From assembly GCF_020497125.1 (NCBI RefSeq), contig NC_059075.1:29238003-29302002 (forward strand): DNA of 64,000 nt. The letters run 5' to 3'. This document shows positions 23,155 to 34,751 of this stretch, piece after piece. The position numbers and the translations under genes were made by a program. A model generated the notes under the pieces. It did no database searches and was not told the DNA's origin. It saw only the letters and a list, made by a program, of their open reading frames with translations. The stretch's first letter is position 1; every line of letters starts with the position of its first letter. The DNA is from Mauremys mutica. Its lineage: Eukaryota > Chordata > Testudines > Geoemydidae.

Positions 23155-24989
23155 CAATTTTCCAAATTTACTCACTGTTGGGGTTTGCATTCATTTTTTT
23201 ATTAAAGTAGCAAAGCCCTAAGACAGGACTGTATATACAAACAAAAGATTTAGCACCCAAGCTCCTGCACAAGTGGATTGACTAGGCTTTTCTATGCAGA
23301 GTTTCCTGTTCCTGTCTCCATCTCTCTCTTACTTTAGCATTTAACATTCCTTGAGTCGAGCTAATGAGACTCATCTTGTCTGTCTACCAATATACATAAA
23401 CTGTCAGATGAATATATAGTGTATCTCTGTATACGGTCCTAGAGCCTGACATCTGATTGCAACAAGGCTATAACATTATTATACTAGGTTTTGACCAAAT
23501 CATCCACAGGTAAGTCACAGGTAAGACCAAACTGTGTTATAACAAGGTGTCTCAATGCAGTACATTTTGTAATGCAGACAGGCCCTGGAGCCAATGGCAC
23601 TTTTCTACATGTTATATTAAGATTTGGGAAGTCTAAAATTATATATCCTGACTATAGCTCAATCACAGGACTTAAAGCACAGTTTTACTAAGTATTATCA
23701 AGGCCCATCTGTGCTATATTCTTTCCTCCAAAAAGAACTGTCCAATACCACCACCTGGTGGGATAACATCAAAATGATTTTACCTTGCACAGTCTTATCT
23801 CAGTGTTTGCTGCTCGGAATAAAAGATCTCTATCTTACAAATAAATAGCAGAGCAGCAATATTAGGGTGTAAGGAGCTGAATATTAACAATAATCTTTGG
23901 AAATAATGTTCCCTTGAGCTAAACTTTCGAGGTTTAAGCTTGTGGAAGTTAAAGCTAATAAACCAGCACATTCATCCAGAACTGGCAATAGAAAGTATAT
24001 ATTTATAAATTTTGTGTTATGTTAATGTTGTACTTTACAAAGTTCCCTCTTCTTGTGAACAAATGCCAGTGCTGCAATAAAGAGTGTGGCTCTAACAGCT
24101 AAGGAGATTCCCTACACTACAGAATGCTCCCTTTTAATCACAAGTAAAAAAAAATCATAAAACAAATTCCAAATTAATATTTTCACACTAAAGACATGAA
24201 GTAAAATCCTGGCCCCATTAAAGTAAATGGCAAAGTTCCCATTGACTTCAGTGGATTCCACCCATGGATCTAAATTTTCAAAAGTGAATAGTGCTTTTGT
24301 GAGCCCAACTTGAGACACCTTAAAGAGACCAGATTTTTAGAGAGTGGGTGTTCAGCACTTCTGAAAAATCAAGCATTTCAAAGGTGTCTCAAGTTGAGCA
24401 CCCAAAAACTGAGGCAAGCCCAATTATTAGTTACTTTGGAAAATTTAGGTTACGGTTCTACAGTCTAACTTCTACCTTCTGAGCCTTCAAGCTAAACACA
24501 ACACAATTGGCCTGAACCTCCTTTCATATACACTACTATATATCCACAGTAAATGAGAGGTAAATCAGGAACAATACACTGTGATTGCATCTTGATAGGT
24601 CTGGCATGCAGTTTGTACAAATGAATCCTGATCTAACTGCCCACATGCACATATATGTACCTGATCTGCAAGTACAAATGTCTGCATGTTTTGCCTGGGG
24701 CTGCCTGTGAATTTCTGCAGATTCATCCATCGCACTCTGCTTTGGAAAAAATGGGTGCTTCCTCCAATGTGTATAACAAACAAAGCAGATGAAAAAAAGT
24801 GATATTCTTGCATCTTTATTGGGCATTTTTAATGTTTTACGGTTATTTGAACTAGTGACCATTTTTCTCCCTTAAAGTTCACGTAAGAGGGAGTTTTAAT
24901 AAGGAGCTACGGGGAAACATTGCAGCAATGAAAAGCCTTTGTCATCAAAAACAATAATGATACTCTGCAACCATGTAGCACCTTTCAGC

Positions 24990-25200
24990 CAAGTATCACT
25001 TTACTAATATGAGTTAATTAAACCCTTGCGAGACAGGGAATTATTGTGGACCCCATTTTACAGACGAAGAAAGTAATGCACAGAGAGGAAAACTAACCTG
25101 CTCGGGGTTATATAGCAAGTGTATAGTGCAAATGGGCATAGAACCCATCAATTCTAACTTGCAGTCTTTGTCTTTAATCACTTTCCTTCCTTCTCCAAAG
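24990..25200 (-). repeat. MIR/CORE-SINE-like fragment
   Basis: Plus-strand text CCCCATTTTACAGACGAAGAAA, CACAGAGAGGAAAACTAACCTGCTC, ATATAGCAAGT and GAACCCATCAATTCTAACTTGCAGT corresponds to the MIR body on minus. Confidence 0.75.
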
Positions 25201-25485
25201 CAATAGCACTATGAAAGTACTTCATATGTCTGGACTGAGCTTTTGAAGGGTGAACAAGCAACACAGCCCTTCTCGCTCTCAAATTCATCCACTTATTACA
25301 ATGAGAGCATATATCTAAAGGTATTATGTTTGTTTACTGAACACTCAACCAGCATTTTTAATACTGTAAAGACGACTGCCTTGCAGACATTTCAGGAACC
25401 CCAGACAACAGTAACTGGCTGGGTGAGGTATTTTGGTTCCAGCTCATTGGATCACATATGCCCAGTGAGAATAAATCACACCTAC

Positions 25486-25772
25486 TTGTGCTATTCCAGC
25501 AATAAATGCATTAAAACAAGTTGAAATGCGCATTTTCTGAGGCGCAATCATGAAGCATCCTTCCTGTTGATCATAGCCAAGCAAGACATACAGATGGCGC
25601 TTCACTGTGTTGAAGGCTTTAGCACTGCTGATATCTGACTCAGCACTACTCTCATCCTTTGCCATAAACTTCATTAGCACAGTAATCAGCTGGTGGACGG
25701 TCTGATGATCAATCCCAGCATCCTCTGGAAGCAGGTCCTTTATTGTATTGTCATTCTCTGGGGATGGTTGTC
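25486..25772 (-). CDS. UNC79: UNC79 exon w15
   Basis: 287 bp: two bases then 95 codons. Acceptor GCTGATAG, donor GTAGGT. Begins QPSPENDNTIKDLLPEDAGI, includes the helical HQTVHQLITVLMKFMAKDES segment, and ends STCFNAFIAGIAQ. Close to identical with mammals apart from the first residues. Lies after a 6.9 kb repeat-rich intron. Confidence 0.97.
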
Positions 25773-26238
25773 CTATCAGCACAAGAAAGACAATGATGAG
25801 AATGAGTGCAATGCAAGGCAATAAAGAATCAGGCCAGAGACATCTATCCAAGAGACTTGTCCCACTTCTGACCCTATATGCACATGTGAAGTCAGTAGGA
25901 ATTGTGCATGCATTTCTGAGGCCAGTAATCTACTCTCGCCTTTAGGTACTTTAGGTATATGAAATTAACTCCGTATTTTGTTGAAATCAAAAGCTTTTCA
26001 ATTCCTCAAACGTCCTCAGTGAACAGTCATACTGTATGGGACTGATTCTGATTTCCTTTCACACCAGTGTAACTCCACCACGTTCTGTGACCTTACTCCT
26101 GGTTTACACTACTGTGAGCAAAAGAAGAATAATATTTTATAGGTTAGAGCCTCAGTTGGTGTAATTCTTCATAGTTCCTTTGACTTCAATGGAACACAAT
26201 TTACTCCAGCTAAGGGTAATCCCAATAAAATTTTAGAG

Positions 26239-26527
26239 CAGTGGTGGGCAACCTGCGGCCCACAGGCCACACACGGCCCATCAGGGTAATCCACTGGCAG
26301 GCAGTGTTTACATTGACTGTCCACAGGCACAGCTGCCCACAGCTCCCAGTAGCTGGGAACATGTCCCTGCAGGCCCCGCCACTTCCCACAGCTCCCATTG
26401 GCTGGGAATGGCGAACTCCGGCCACTGGGAGCTGTGGGCAGCCGTGCCTGTGGACGGTCAATGTAAACAAATTGTTTCGCGGCCCACCAGCGGATTACCC
26501 TGACAGGCCGCAAGTTGCCTACCACTG
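26239..26527. mobile_element. Non-autonomous hAT element (289 bp)
   Basis: Long terminal inverted repeats starting CAGTGGTGGGCAACCTGCGG at 26239 and, from the other end, CAGTGGTAGGCAACTTGCGG. The two halves are almost entirely palindromic. Flanked by an 8-bp target duplication matching at 7 of 8 (TTTTAGAG 26231-26238; CTTTAGAG 26528-26535), which is the hAT hallmark. GC-rich; the open frames on both strands across it are artefacts. Confidence 0.92.
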
Positions 26528-27154
26528 CTTTAGAGGATATGAGAGAGAGGAGATCCTGCATTTGATCAAATAGATAATGAAGGATTTACCTTCTAACGTG
26601 CATAGTGCATACTTTTCTCCAGACACAGAAGAATAGTGGATTTACCTGATTAGATTGTGCCATTTTAGGTTTATCCAGGAAAGCCCAGCTTCCAAAGGAA
26701 CGCAGAGATCCTAACTATCATCTAATGCTGCTAAGTAAATCCCGAAAATCTACACAGAGTGTGTTAAAGGTATGCTGTCTGATAGACTAAGCCAAATTGT
26801 TGCTTATACTGTAGTATACAACAGTATATCATATCATATATAGTTTTACAAACATTAAATATTTAGTACAAATATTCTCATGATTATTGTCCTGTGAAAG
26901 AAGCTGGATTTGATCATTTCCCTGCAGTGCATGCAACTCAAACAGTAATGCATGACAATCTGAACAAGAGGGAAATTGACTAACTGAGCATCATTGTCCA
27001 TTCTGAATGAATGCAAAAAGGAAACAAGCAGCAAAAAGAACAAATAGTAAATTAGATTTATAACAATCCTTCCATTTTCATAATCTAAAACCTTTTCAGA
27101 AACATTTTTAAGTAAGGAATATTTTTAACCCTTATGATTTCTAAGTCATAGGTG

Positions 27155-27538
27155 CATAGGTGCCGACTCCCTGGGAGCTCTAGGGCTGGAGCACCACGGG
27201 GAAAAATGGTGGGTGCTAGGCACCCACGGCAGCCCCCCTATCAACTCCTGCCCCTTCCCCCCCAATGCATCCCACCCGCCAGCAGCCCCACCAATCAGTG
27301 CCTCCCCCAGCACCTCCCACCCGTTGCGATCAGCTGTTCCGCAGCGTGCAGGAGGCACTGGGGGAGGGGGAAGAAGCGAGAGCAAGGCACACCCTGGGAA
27401 GGGGTCTGAGCAGGATGGGAAGGGGCAGGAAAAGTCGGGGCAGGGGTAGGGCTTTGTGGGAAGGGGTGGAGTGGGGGCAGGGCCTGAGGCAGAGCTGGGG
27501 GGAGCACCCCCCGGCATATTAGAAAGTCGGCGCCTATG
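27155..27538. mobile_element. Non-autonomous hAT element (384 bp)
   Basis: Inverted ends CATAGGTGCCGACT and, from the right, CATAGGCGCCGACT, with perfect 8-bp direct repeats CATAGGTG at 27147-27154 and 27539-27546. Interior is C/G-rich (about 27235-27500) and yields spurious proline-rich frames. It sits immediately at the start of the older element at 27539-27672. Confidence 0.9.
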
Positions 27539-27672
27539 CATAGGTGCTGGACTTAGGTGTGCAGGGGGTGCTGCCGCACCTCCTGGCTTGGAGTGGTTTT
27601 CATCATATACAGGTTTAGTTTGGTTCAATGGCTCTCAGCATCCCCATTATAAAAACTGTTCCAGCACCCCTG
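27539..27672. mobile_element. Older hAT-like remnant interrupted by the 27155 element
   Basis: Starts CATAGGTGCTGGACTTAGG and ends GTTCCAGCACCCCTG; reversed, the right end reads CAGGGGTGCTGGAAC, so the ends are diverged inverted repeats. Its first eight bases were duplicated when the 27155-27538 element inserted. A TTTTAACC repeat occurs at 27123-27130 and 27673-27680 and may be its own target duplication, but 24 unexplained bases then precede the left end. Confidence 0.6.
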
Positions 27673-29139
27673 TTTTAACCTGTCAGGGCCCCTCTATCTG
27701 GCCCATGAAAGATCATCCTCCATTTTACCATATGTATAAGCACGTCTTTATTACTGAGATCCTTCATACTAGAGATGAAGTATCAGACGTACTGCGTAGC
27801 TACAACTCCAGCTGAAGTCAACCGGAGCTGCAGGTGCCCAGCACCTCTAAGTATGAGGGTCTTTTTACAAACAACAGTATGTGAAGGTATAAAGCAGAAG
27901 TGTTGGTAGAGAATGCAATGCACTGTAATTCCAACACAATCTGTTTAAATATTGATTAAAATAAAGTACTTGCTGCATAATTCAAACTCCCATTCTTTTT
28001 TTCAGGTATGAATTAGGGCTGCAGCAGTGGCTCCTGTGTCCCATGGGACTGGGGCTGGGGATTGAGAGTGAACCCACCCTGCTCTCAAGTCAGGCAGTGG
28101 CAGCTCCTGCGTCCTGCAGGCTGGGCTCAGCTCCAGGCTCCAAGCGTTGTGACCTGACACACAGGGTCTCAGCACCACTCTCATTCAAATTTGGCCCCAG
28201 ACCTGAGGAAGAGCACTGGGGAGCTCAAAAGTTTGTCTCTTGCATCAACAGAAGTTGGTCCAGTAAAAGATATTACCTCACCCACAGTATGTCTCTCTCA
28301 TCCTTGACTCCTTTTGGTCCTTTAGAATTCAATTGAGAGTGATAATCTTTCCAAACAATTCCACAGCAGAGATATAATTCTCTATTAAGTTCTATTGAAT
28401 ACTTTCTCTGAAAAGGACATCAGTCTCATTCAGAAGATTTTACAGTTTTTTCTTTAGCCCCCTACTGGTTTCATCTCTATTAAATTCTGTGTGACTTTTC
28501 CTTAACATAAAAAAAAATGTAACTATGGAACTGAATGAGTCATTAATGTGGGTCTAAATCTATCCCAAAATTTCCATATACAATTAAATGAGTAATTAAT
28601 CTGATAAAATTATCCTTTTTACTTTTGCTCACTGAGCTGTGTCTTTCAGAAACTTGAAGATAAGGAAATATTCAGTCTTGGGTATACAGTAGTGGCATGA
28701 GTTAATGGACACTTCCAAGGACTTTTTCTGAGCTTTCACTCTCTAGAGTTAGTATTATGCTCTCACAAGCACGCAAAATCTCATATCTGGTACTTCTCTC
28801 TGTTATCAGCAGCCATTATGATGCCACTGTAAACTACACCAGGGAAAACAGGGTGGCAGGTCCTCAGCTGCCGTAAATTATCATAGCTCCACTGAGGATC
28901 AGCCCCGGCATATGTTAGTTACATTGTCCTCCTCCTACTGGCTAGATGTGTGCTTCTTTATCAATTACCCCATAATAATTGCTAAACAATGCTTATTGGG
29001 GGATTTGAGTGGTATTTGGTCTGTTATTTGTTTTAAATGTGTAGGAATCAACAGATCTAATTCAGTATACAGATATTTCGATATTACCCACCAGTATGTA
29101 ACAGTTCTAAGGTATGTCAGATTTGGAGACTAAACTTCT

Positions 29140-29845
29140 TGCACACATACAAAATAGGAAATGACGGCCTAGGGATCTGGGATAGTGGATCACAAGCTAA
29201 ATATGAGTCAGCAGTGTAACACTGTTGCAAAAAAAGCAAACATTTTCTGGGATGTATTAGCAGGAGTATTGTCAGCAAGACACAAGAAATAATTCTTCTG
29301 CTCTGCTCCACTCTGATTAGGCCTCAACTGGAGTATTGTGTCCAGTTCTGGGTGCCACATTTCAGGAAAGATGTGGACAAACTGGAGAAAGTCCAGAGAA
29401 GAGCAACAAAAATGATTAAAGGTCTAGAAAACATGACCTATGAGGGAAGATTGAAAAAAATTGGGTTTGTTTAGCCTGGAGAAGAGAAGACTGAGAGGGG
29501 ACATGATAACAGTTTTCAAGTACATAAAAGGTTGTTACAAGGAGGAGGAAGAAAAATTGTTCTTCTTAACCTCTGAGGATAGGACAAGAAGCAATGGGCT
29601 TAAATTGCAGCAAGGGAGGTTTAGGTTTGACATTAGGAAAAACTTCCTAACTGTCTGAGTGGTTAAGCGCTGGAATAAATAGCCTAGGTAGGTTGTGGAA
29701 TCTCCATCATTGGGGATTTTTAAGAGCAGGTTGGACAAACACCTGTCAGGGATGGTCCAGATAATACTTAGTCCTGCCTTGAGTGCAGGGGCCTAAACTA
29801 GATGACCTCTTGAGATCCCTTCCAGTTCTATGATTCTATTATTCT
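29140..29845 (+). mobile_element. CR1 LINE, 5'-truncated 3' part
   Basis: Holds the end of the CR1 ORF2 (in plus frames: the RPQLEYCVQF-type and DKLEKVQRRA-type reverse-transcriptase C-terminal motifs at 29312-29412, GDMITVFKYIKG near 29500), then the 3' untranslated part (GATGACCTCTTGAGATCCCTTCCAGTTC) and the terminal TCTATGATTCTATTATTCT repeats characteristic of CR1. Several stops: dead copy. Confidence 0.93.
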
Positions 29846-30229
29846 AATCTGAGTTCCTTTCACCCTCAAATTACCTCATGACCTATCAAATATACCATGA
29901 AACACCAATCCATGATTAGACTGTGCCTCATACTAAACATGACCTGCCTTCTGTGACAAAGTGGGTTGGAATGCTGAACAGAGTTAATAATTAATAAGGG
30001 CCTGATCCTGTGTCCTTGATTCCCACAGAACTTCCACTGATTTCAACAGGAGTTTTGACTGAGTTGGGACTGCAGGTTTAAACCTAAAATGATGGAGTGG
30101 ATGGGGACGAGGATCAAATCTTTACTTCTACATTTTTTCAGTGTAAGAGAGAGGTGTGTTTTTTGATAGCAGATGTGCAGAAAGTATTTGGATCCATATT
30201 GGTTCTTTGGAAAAATCAGTCAAGTTCAG

Positions 30230-30512
30230 TATCACTAATCGCAAGTATTTATGAGTCAGGCCTCCAAAAATCATGAGTTGTTTTTTTAAATATAATAAAC
30301 ATTGGGCTCTTTTTGCCTGCAGGTTTCCAAGACTTTGGGATGCATTCAGGTCATGATTTCAGGCTTTTCTTCACCATCAGGAGGGCTAGAAACGTCCAAT
30401 TTTTTAAAACAAAAGCTGAGATTCTCACAATCACCTGAATCCAGGAGCTGAGTCTTTAAGAATAAGATAAACTATCAAGAGACTCATGACACAATCATGA
30501 GAGATGGCAACA
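30230..30512 (-). repeat. 'GTTGGCAACACTG' type repeat family copy
   Basis: Ends ATCATGAGAGATGGCAACACTG; internally has CTGAGATTCTCACAATCAC, AGGAGCTGAGTCTTTAAGAA. It is the opposite-strand relative of 22845-23065. Confidence 0.65.
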
Positions 30513-30690
30513 CTGTAAGTTAGGTACTGTGAGGCTGACACTTCCCATATGACAAGGGAATTGACCTTGGTAACCCTGATCTCTGCCAGCTGACTGGGGC
30601 TTGGGAATAAAGAATAGTCACTTCCAACACTCCTGTGTATCACACCTTTTATCAGATTGTGACAAAGTGTAAAGGCATTCTGGCATGTAA

Positions 30691-30874
30691 AGACTGGTGT
30701 ACACTGGAGTGGGGGGAAATCGATCTAAGATACACAATTTCAGCTACAAGAACGGTGTAGCTGAAGTTGACATATCTGAGATCGACTTAGATTGACTTAG
30801 ATAGACGAGACGCGATACATCAATCCACGATAGATCGATCACTACCCGCCGATCTGGCGGGCAGTGTAGACATA
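30691..30874. mobile_element. Short Harbinger-type MITE
   Basis: About 184 bp bounded by ACTGGTGTACACTGG and, from the right, GTATGTCTACACTGCCCGCC. Inside, AGCTACAAGAACGGTGTAGCT and ATCGATCTAAGAT/ACGCGATACATCAATCCAC resemble the inner element of 45411-45670. Target duplication not resolved. Confidence 0.72.
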
Positions 30875-31199
30875 CATCTCTGCCTGCCACATGATTTGAT
30901 CTGCACGGGGCTATGACAGGAAGGGGGTGCTGGTTCAAAGGAGGCTAGCATCAAGCAAGGTTGTGCTCCTGCCCTTTCCAGGTTGCTGAAACTGGGAAGG
31001 CCTTGCAGCTTATCACTCAGGAGTTTGAGCTATTTGTCCTAATTTTGAGCTTATATTTTAGCAAATAAAGCTAGACCTGAAGAAAGGGACATGAAGAGAC
31101 CCTGTGTAGTTGGGACTTTATTTTTCTGTCCCCTGACGGTGAGTCTGTACACTGATTTACACAGACCAGCAAATAATATTACTATTATTATTTATTGTG

Positions 31200-31330
31200 C
31201 AGTAACACTTACGAACCCCAGCCATTGAATAGGACTCCATTGTGCTAGGTGCTGTACAAACCCAGAACAAAAGAACAGTCCCTGCCCCAAGGAGTTTACA
31301 TAAGACAAGAGACTAGAAGTGGAGACAGAC
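31200..31330. repeat. Dispersed repeat ('GTGCTGTACAAACCCAGAACAAAAG')
   Basis: Shares the order CACTGTGCTAGGTGCTGTACAAAC, AACAGTCCCTGCCCCAAGGAG, TAAGACAAGAGAC with the weaker copy at 7860-7960. I know this motif as a common amniote interspersed repeat but cannot assign it firmly. Confidence 0.6.
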
Positions 31331-32719
31331 TGACAAACTAAGAATGTATAACTTACAAAAACTTGCAGGCCAAAATAATTCCTTCTTCTGGCACTCAACA
31401 TTTTAAGAAAGAACCTTTTTGATAAGCTAGTGCCTAATGCAAATTAAATCATGATCCAATAAAAGAGATTGCATTCCCTCCCTTCTTCCTATATCCACTA
31501 TACACCCTTCTCTTCAACAGAGGAAGTACCCACCTGGCGTTTGCTCTGGTGTTCCACCAAGTGCAGGAGCAGACTGCTCATGCCTGGTCAACCTCACAGC
31601 TAAAAACCAAGAATAACTCTGTTTAAATAAGCAATAGAGACAACTTAAACTTAAACATATGCTCAGCATTAAGCTGAGTTTGATCCAAGAGAATTCTCAA
31701 TTGCATGTATTAATTGTTATGCAGTGAATGTAAAATTTTAGAAGATTTATTTTTGTGGAGTTGTGATTTTATACTCTGTATCCCTTAACTCTAGTTTCCT
31801 TTATTACTCAGTTTTTCTGGTCCAAGAGTCATTAAACAAGAAGGACTTGTGCAGGATCCAGAATTAATCAATAAAAGTTACATAAGATTCACAGAAAACT
31901 ATAAGCAAAATAATTTTGGTTTTAATTTTGTTCTCTACTAATTTTAGAGGAAAAAATTCTAATTAATCTTAGCAGTTCATTAGCACCAACGACTCAGGCT
32001 AATTTTAACAAGTATTATATTATACGGGTTGGGGGTATTAAGTGTTGCTGAAGTATCTTTTAAGTACAGGACTAATTAATATTTGTAAAGTCCTCTAAAA
32101 ATGAAAAATAGTAGATTTAAATATCGTTTTTCCTATAGAATATTAACAATATTCTAGCCATTGATATTTTTGCAGCGCATGCAGCCCAAAGGATTTTGAG
32201 AATCAATTTCCTCGTATGTAAGATGGTTATAAAAATGTTTTGTATGCACATTATTATATTGCTATAGGAAATCTGAAAATATAGAATGGCTGCAGCAAAG
32301 AATTTCTTGTTGTTTGAAAAGTGCCAAGCACATGTATAGTGTTGTATAATTTGACAAAAACATATTAATAATAATCAGAAATAACTGAATCACTTTCCAA
32401 AAGCTCCTCTAGTTCTTGTCCAAGTAGCCAATACATTAGCCACCTTACGCAGGTTAAAAACTATCTACAAATTTGTTTCAGGGCATTTCATTCTATCAAT
32501 AAAACAAGTATAGCACAAAACTGGAATGTGGTCCTTGTTATTTGCAAAATTCACTGACTTCTAACTACCAGAATAATGTTTGAGTCAGTCTGTTACCCAG
32601 ATATGCTAAACTGTCCCCACTGGATGAATACTTAAAGTTCCATTATGTACTCAGCAACAGGATGCAATCTTAAGGGAGAAGATGCAGGCTTATCACAAAA
32701 ATATAAATGGATACTCAAC

Positions 32720-32899
32720 GGATTTTGGTGGTGAAGGTTTCTGGAAGGGAGAGTGCTCTCTTTGATTCCCCAGGTCCCTTCACGCTGTCCCTCAGTGAAC
32801 GCACGCTCTTCTGACGATTACGTGCAAAACGAGCCCTCTTGATCTTCCACATTGCTGTATCACTGAGGTTGGCGACATTTGTCCGGACAGCAGTGATAG
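32720..32899 (-). CDS. UNC79: UNC79 exon w14, weak splice sites
   Basis: 180 bp: two bases, 59 codons, one base. Peptide ITAVRTNVANLSDTAMWKIK, then a strongly basic block (RARFARNRQKSVRSLRDSVK) and SLPETFTTKI. Both splice sites are poor: acceptor TTTGTAAAG lacks a CAG, and the donor is GTTGAG. The donor was fixed by frame: ending on C lets w15 (GA CAA) restore Arg-Gln as in the family. The basic block is conserved in UNC79. Confidence 0.93.
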
Positions 32900-33025
32900 C
32901 TTTACAAATGCAATCGACCATGTTATGATTCATTCCACTGCATATTTACTGCAATCCTGAAAAGTCTCTCATACAGGCAGATCCCGAGCCCCACTGAAGT
33001 CAACAAGTCTTTATATGGGTGCCAG

Positions 33026-33302
33026 CAGGGCCGGCTTTACGCCAATTCCCCCGATTCCCCAGAATCGAGTCCCGCGCTGAAGAGGGCCCCGCGCCTAAGG
33101 GGACCCCACTCCGGGGGTCTTTGGCACCATTTTGGCGGTGGAGGGTCCACTCCGACAGTCTTCGGCGGCATTTCAGCGGCAGGGGGTCCTTCGGTACCGC
33201 AGAAGACCCGGAGCAGACCCTCCGCTGCCAAAGTGCCACTGAGGCCCCCGGACCGCTGCCGAGCATTCCAATTGGGCCACGCAGATCATAAAGCCGGCCC
33301 TG
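33026..33302. mobile_element. Non-autonomous hAT element (277 bp)
   Basis: Ends CAGGGCCGGCTTTA on both sides in inverted orientation, with a perfect 8-bp target duplication GGTGCCAG (33018-33025 and 33303-33310). GC-rich and non-coding; the 90-128 codon open frames across it in three frames are spurious. Confidence 0.94.
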
Positions 33303-34117
33303 GGTGCCAGGGCTGCCGTCGCCACAGCTACAGCTACCATGGGGCTCCGGCGGTGATTTAAAGGGCCCGGGGTTCCCAGCTGCCACTACTTTCCACTACT
33401 GTCACCACTGCCTTTAAATCTCCACCAGAGCCCCAGCGTAGCGGCAGCAATTTAAAGGGCCCAAGGATTTAAAGGCCCAACCCCTTCCCCCAAGCCCTGC
33501 ATACCGATAAGTCCCTTAAGTTACTTTCAGCCCTCCCAGTACACTTCAATTAGCTTTAATGGAGTCATTGATGATCTGGGCACATGAGACATTGAAGCCC
33601 TTTGATTTTTACAGTAATTAGAGATCCAAAAGAGATAATCAAATCCCCTAAACACCTTATGGTTATGTTTGGAAAGCCAAGAAGCAAAGGGGCAAAAGGT
33701 GGACATCTGCAGCATAGTTACATATTAAATGCTCCCAAATATTTTTCACTTTAAGTTACTGATTGATTTGTAATTTTTACAATAAACCATGTAAAAATAA
33801 TCCTACAAAGACAAGTGCAATTATTATTTTGTCTTAGCCCACTGGAGGATGGAAAAAGACAGGATCTCCATGGGTATCTTAACAGGAAGCCAGGTATGTG
33901 CAGTACCTCTGTTAACAAATGTCCGTTACAGATACTGTGGGAATTATTAACTGTTATTAACTGTTGTATGAGCTCCAAAACCTGTCATGTAATATCATCG
34001 TTCCCATTCATCCATTTGTATCTGTTGGAGTGTATAGCTGCTGGGCCAGGGATTGTCTCTTTACCTATCTTTATACAGCACCCAGCAGAATGAGGCCTAA
34101 GCATGACTGGGGCCTTT

Positions 34118-34170
34118 GGGAATAATAATAAATAAAATAAATAATAATAATAAATTAATGTATTAATTAT
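34118..34170. repeat. AAT/AAAT low-complexity tract
   Basis: Interrupted AATAATAATAAATAAAATAAATAATAATAATAAATT tract following GGGCCTTTGGG. Confidence 0.85.
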
Positions 34171-34549
34171 TATTAAGAGGGCAAACTATATATCCGTCTG
34201 CACTGGGGTCAAGAACAATGTTTGGGGGAACCGGTTCTAAAGAACATTCAGGCTAACTCAGTTTGACCTTGACTATTCACAGAACCAAATCATGTTTCAA
34301 CAAAGTCTGAGACCCATGTTTTAACTAAAGCAGAACATAGTGTTCAAAAACATTTAAACATAGTGTATCCTGATCTGGTCTAGGCATGTTTACACGGGGT
34401 TATCCACTTCTAGTTTAAAATGACTGCATCAGTTCAGCAAACCTGGTTAAAGCCCCACTGCAGATGGGGCCTTCACTTCTCTCCTTCCCTAGTTCAGGGA
34501 GCTGAATTCCAGCAGTGGTGAAAGGTAATGTGTTTCTGAGTCTGCTTAC

Positions 34550-34751
34550 TTGTTGGAAAAGGGAATTCTTTGTTGCAGTCCAGATGAAGCTGTGCTTCCA
34601 GAGAGAGTGTCTCAAAGCGATTCACAAAGAACTCCCAGCTCAAAGCCGGAATGTCCTGCTTTAGAAAATGAAGGAGCAAAAGCTTGCTGAGAATTGTGGG
34701 TCTGTCTTTGACAACTGTATCAAACTGGAAATCAAGGCAGAGGCACAGACC
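34550..34751 (-). CDS. UNC79: UNC79 exon w13
   Basis: 202 bp, 67 codons plus one base. Acceptor CCTCCACAG, donor GTAAGC. Begins GLCLCLDFQFDTVVKDRPTI, ends LDCNKEFPFPT. The last base A is completed by the first two bases of w14 to give threonine, matching the family sequence at this junction. Segment residues 675-741. Confidence 0.97.

Larger units (their letters stand above)
21742..25485. other. Intron w15-w16
   Basis: 3.7 kb intron. Contains a copy of the lengthy AT-rich family related to 30230-30512 (22845-23065), a CA repeat (about 23132-23154), a GAAGTCAATGG-type motif pair (about 24200-24265) and a minus-strand MIR tail (24990-25200). Open frames at 23491, 24112 and 24536 show no recognisable product. 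Confidence 0.8.
25773..32719. other. Intron w14-w15 (6.9 kb, element-rich)
   Basis: Carries two hAT-type elements and an abutting third remnant (26239-27672), a CR1 3' end (29140-29845), the long AT-rich family copy (30230-30512), a Harbinger-type MITE (30691-30874) and a dispersed repeat (31200-31330). The segments 28340-29140 and 31330-32719 hold no element or gene that I can identify. 28020-28320 includes the phrase AAGTTGGTCCAGTAAAAGATATTACCTCACCCACA, which I associate with a dispersed turtle repeat but cannot name. Confidence 0.8.
32900..34549. other. Intron w13-w14
   Basis: 1.65 kb. Contains the hAT element 33026-33302, a GC-rich partner block 33303-33500 with repeated GATTTAAAGGGCCC/TTTAAAGGGCCCAAGGATTTAAAGG motifs, and AAT-rich low complexity at 34118-34170. 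No gene. Confidence 0.85.

Noticed and set aside
26169..26573. Frames of 86-130 codons on both strands
   Set aside because: Arise from the palindromic hAT element, hence the same peptide words on both strands.
27146..27628. 160-codon proline-rich frame on minus and overlapping plus frames
   Set aside because: Lie across the GC-rich non-coding hAT element 27155-27538, open in several frames at once.
33000..33386. 128-codon frame on minus
   Set aside because: Crosses the hAT element 33026-33302 from flank to flank; stop-poor only because of GC content.
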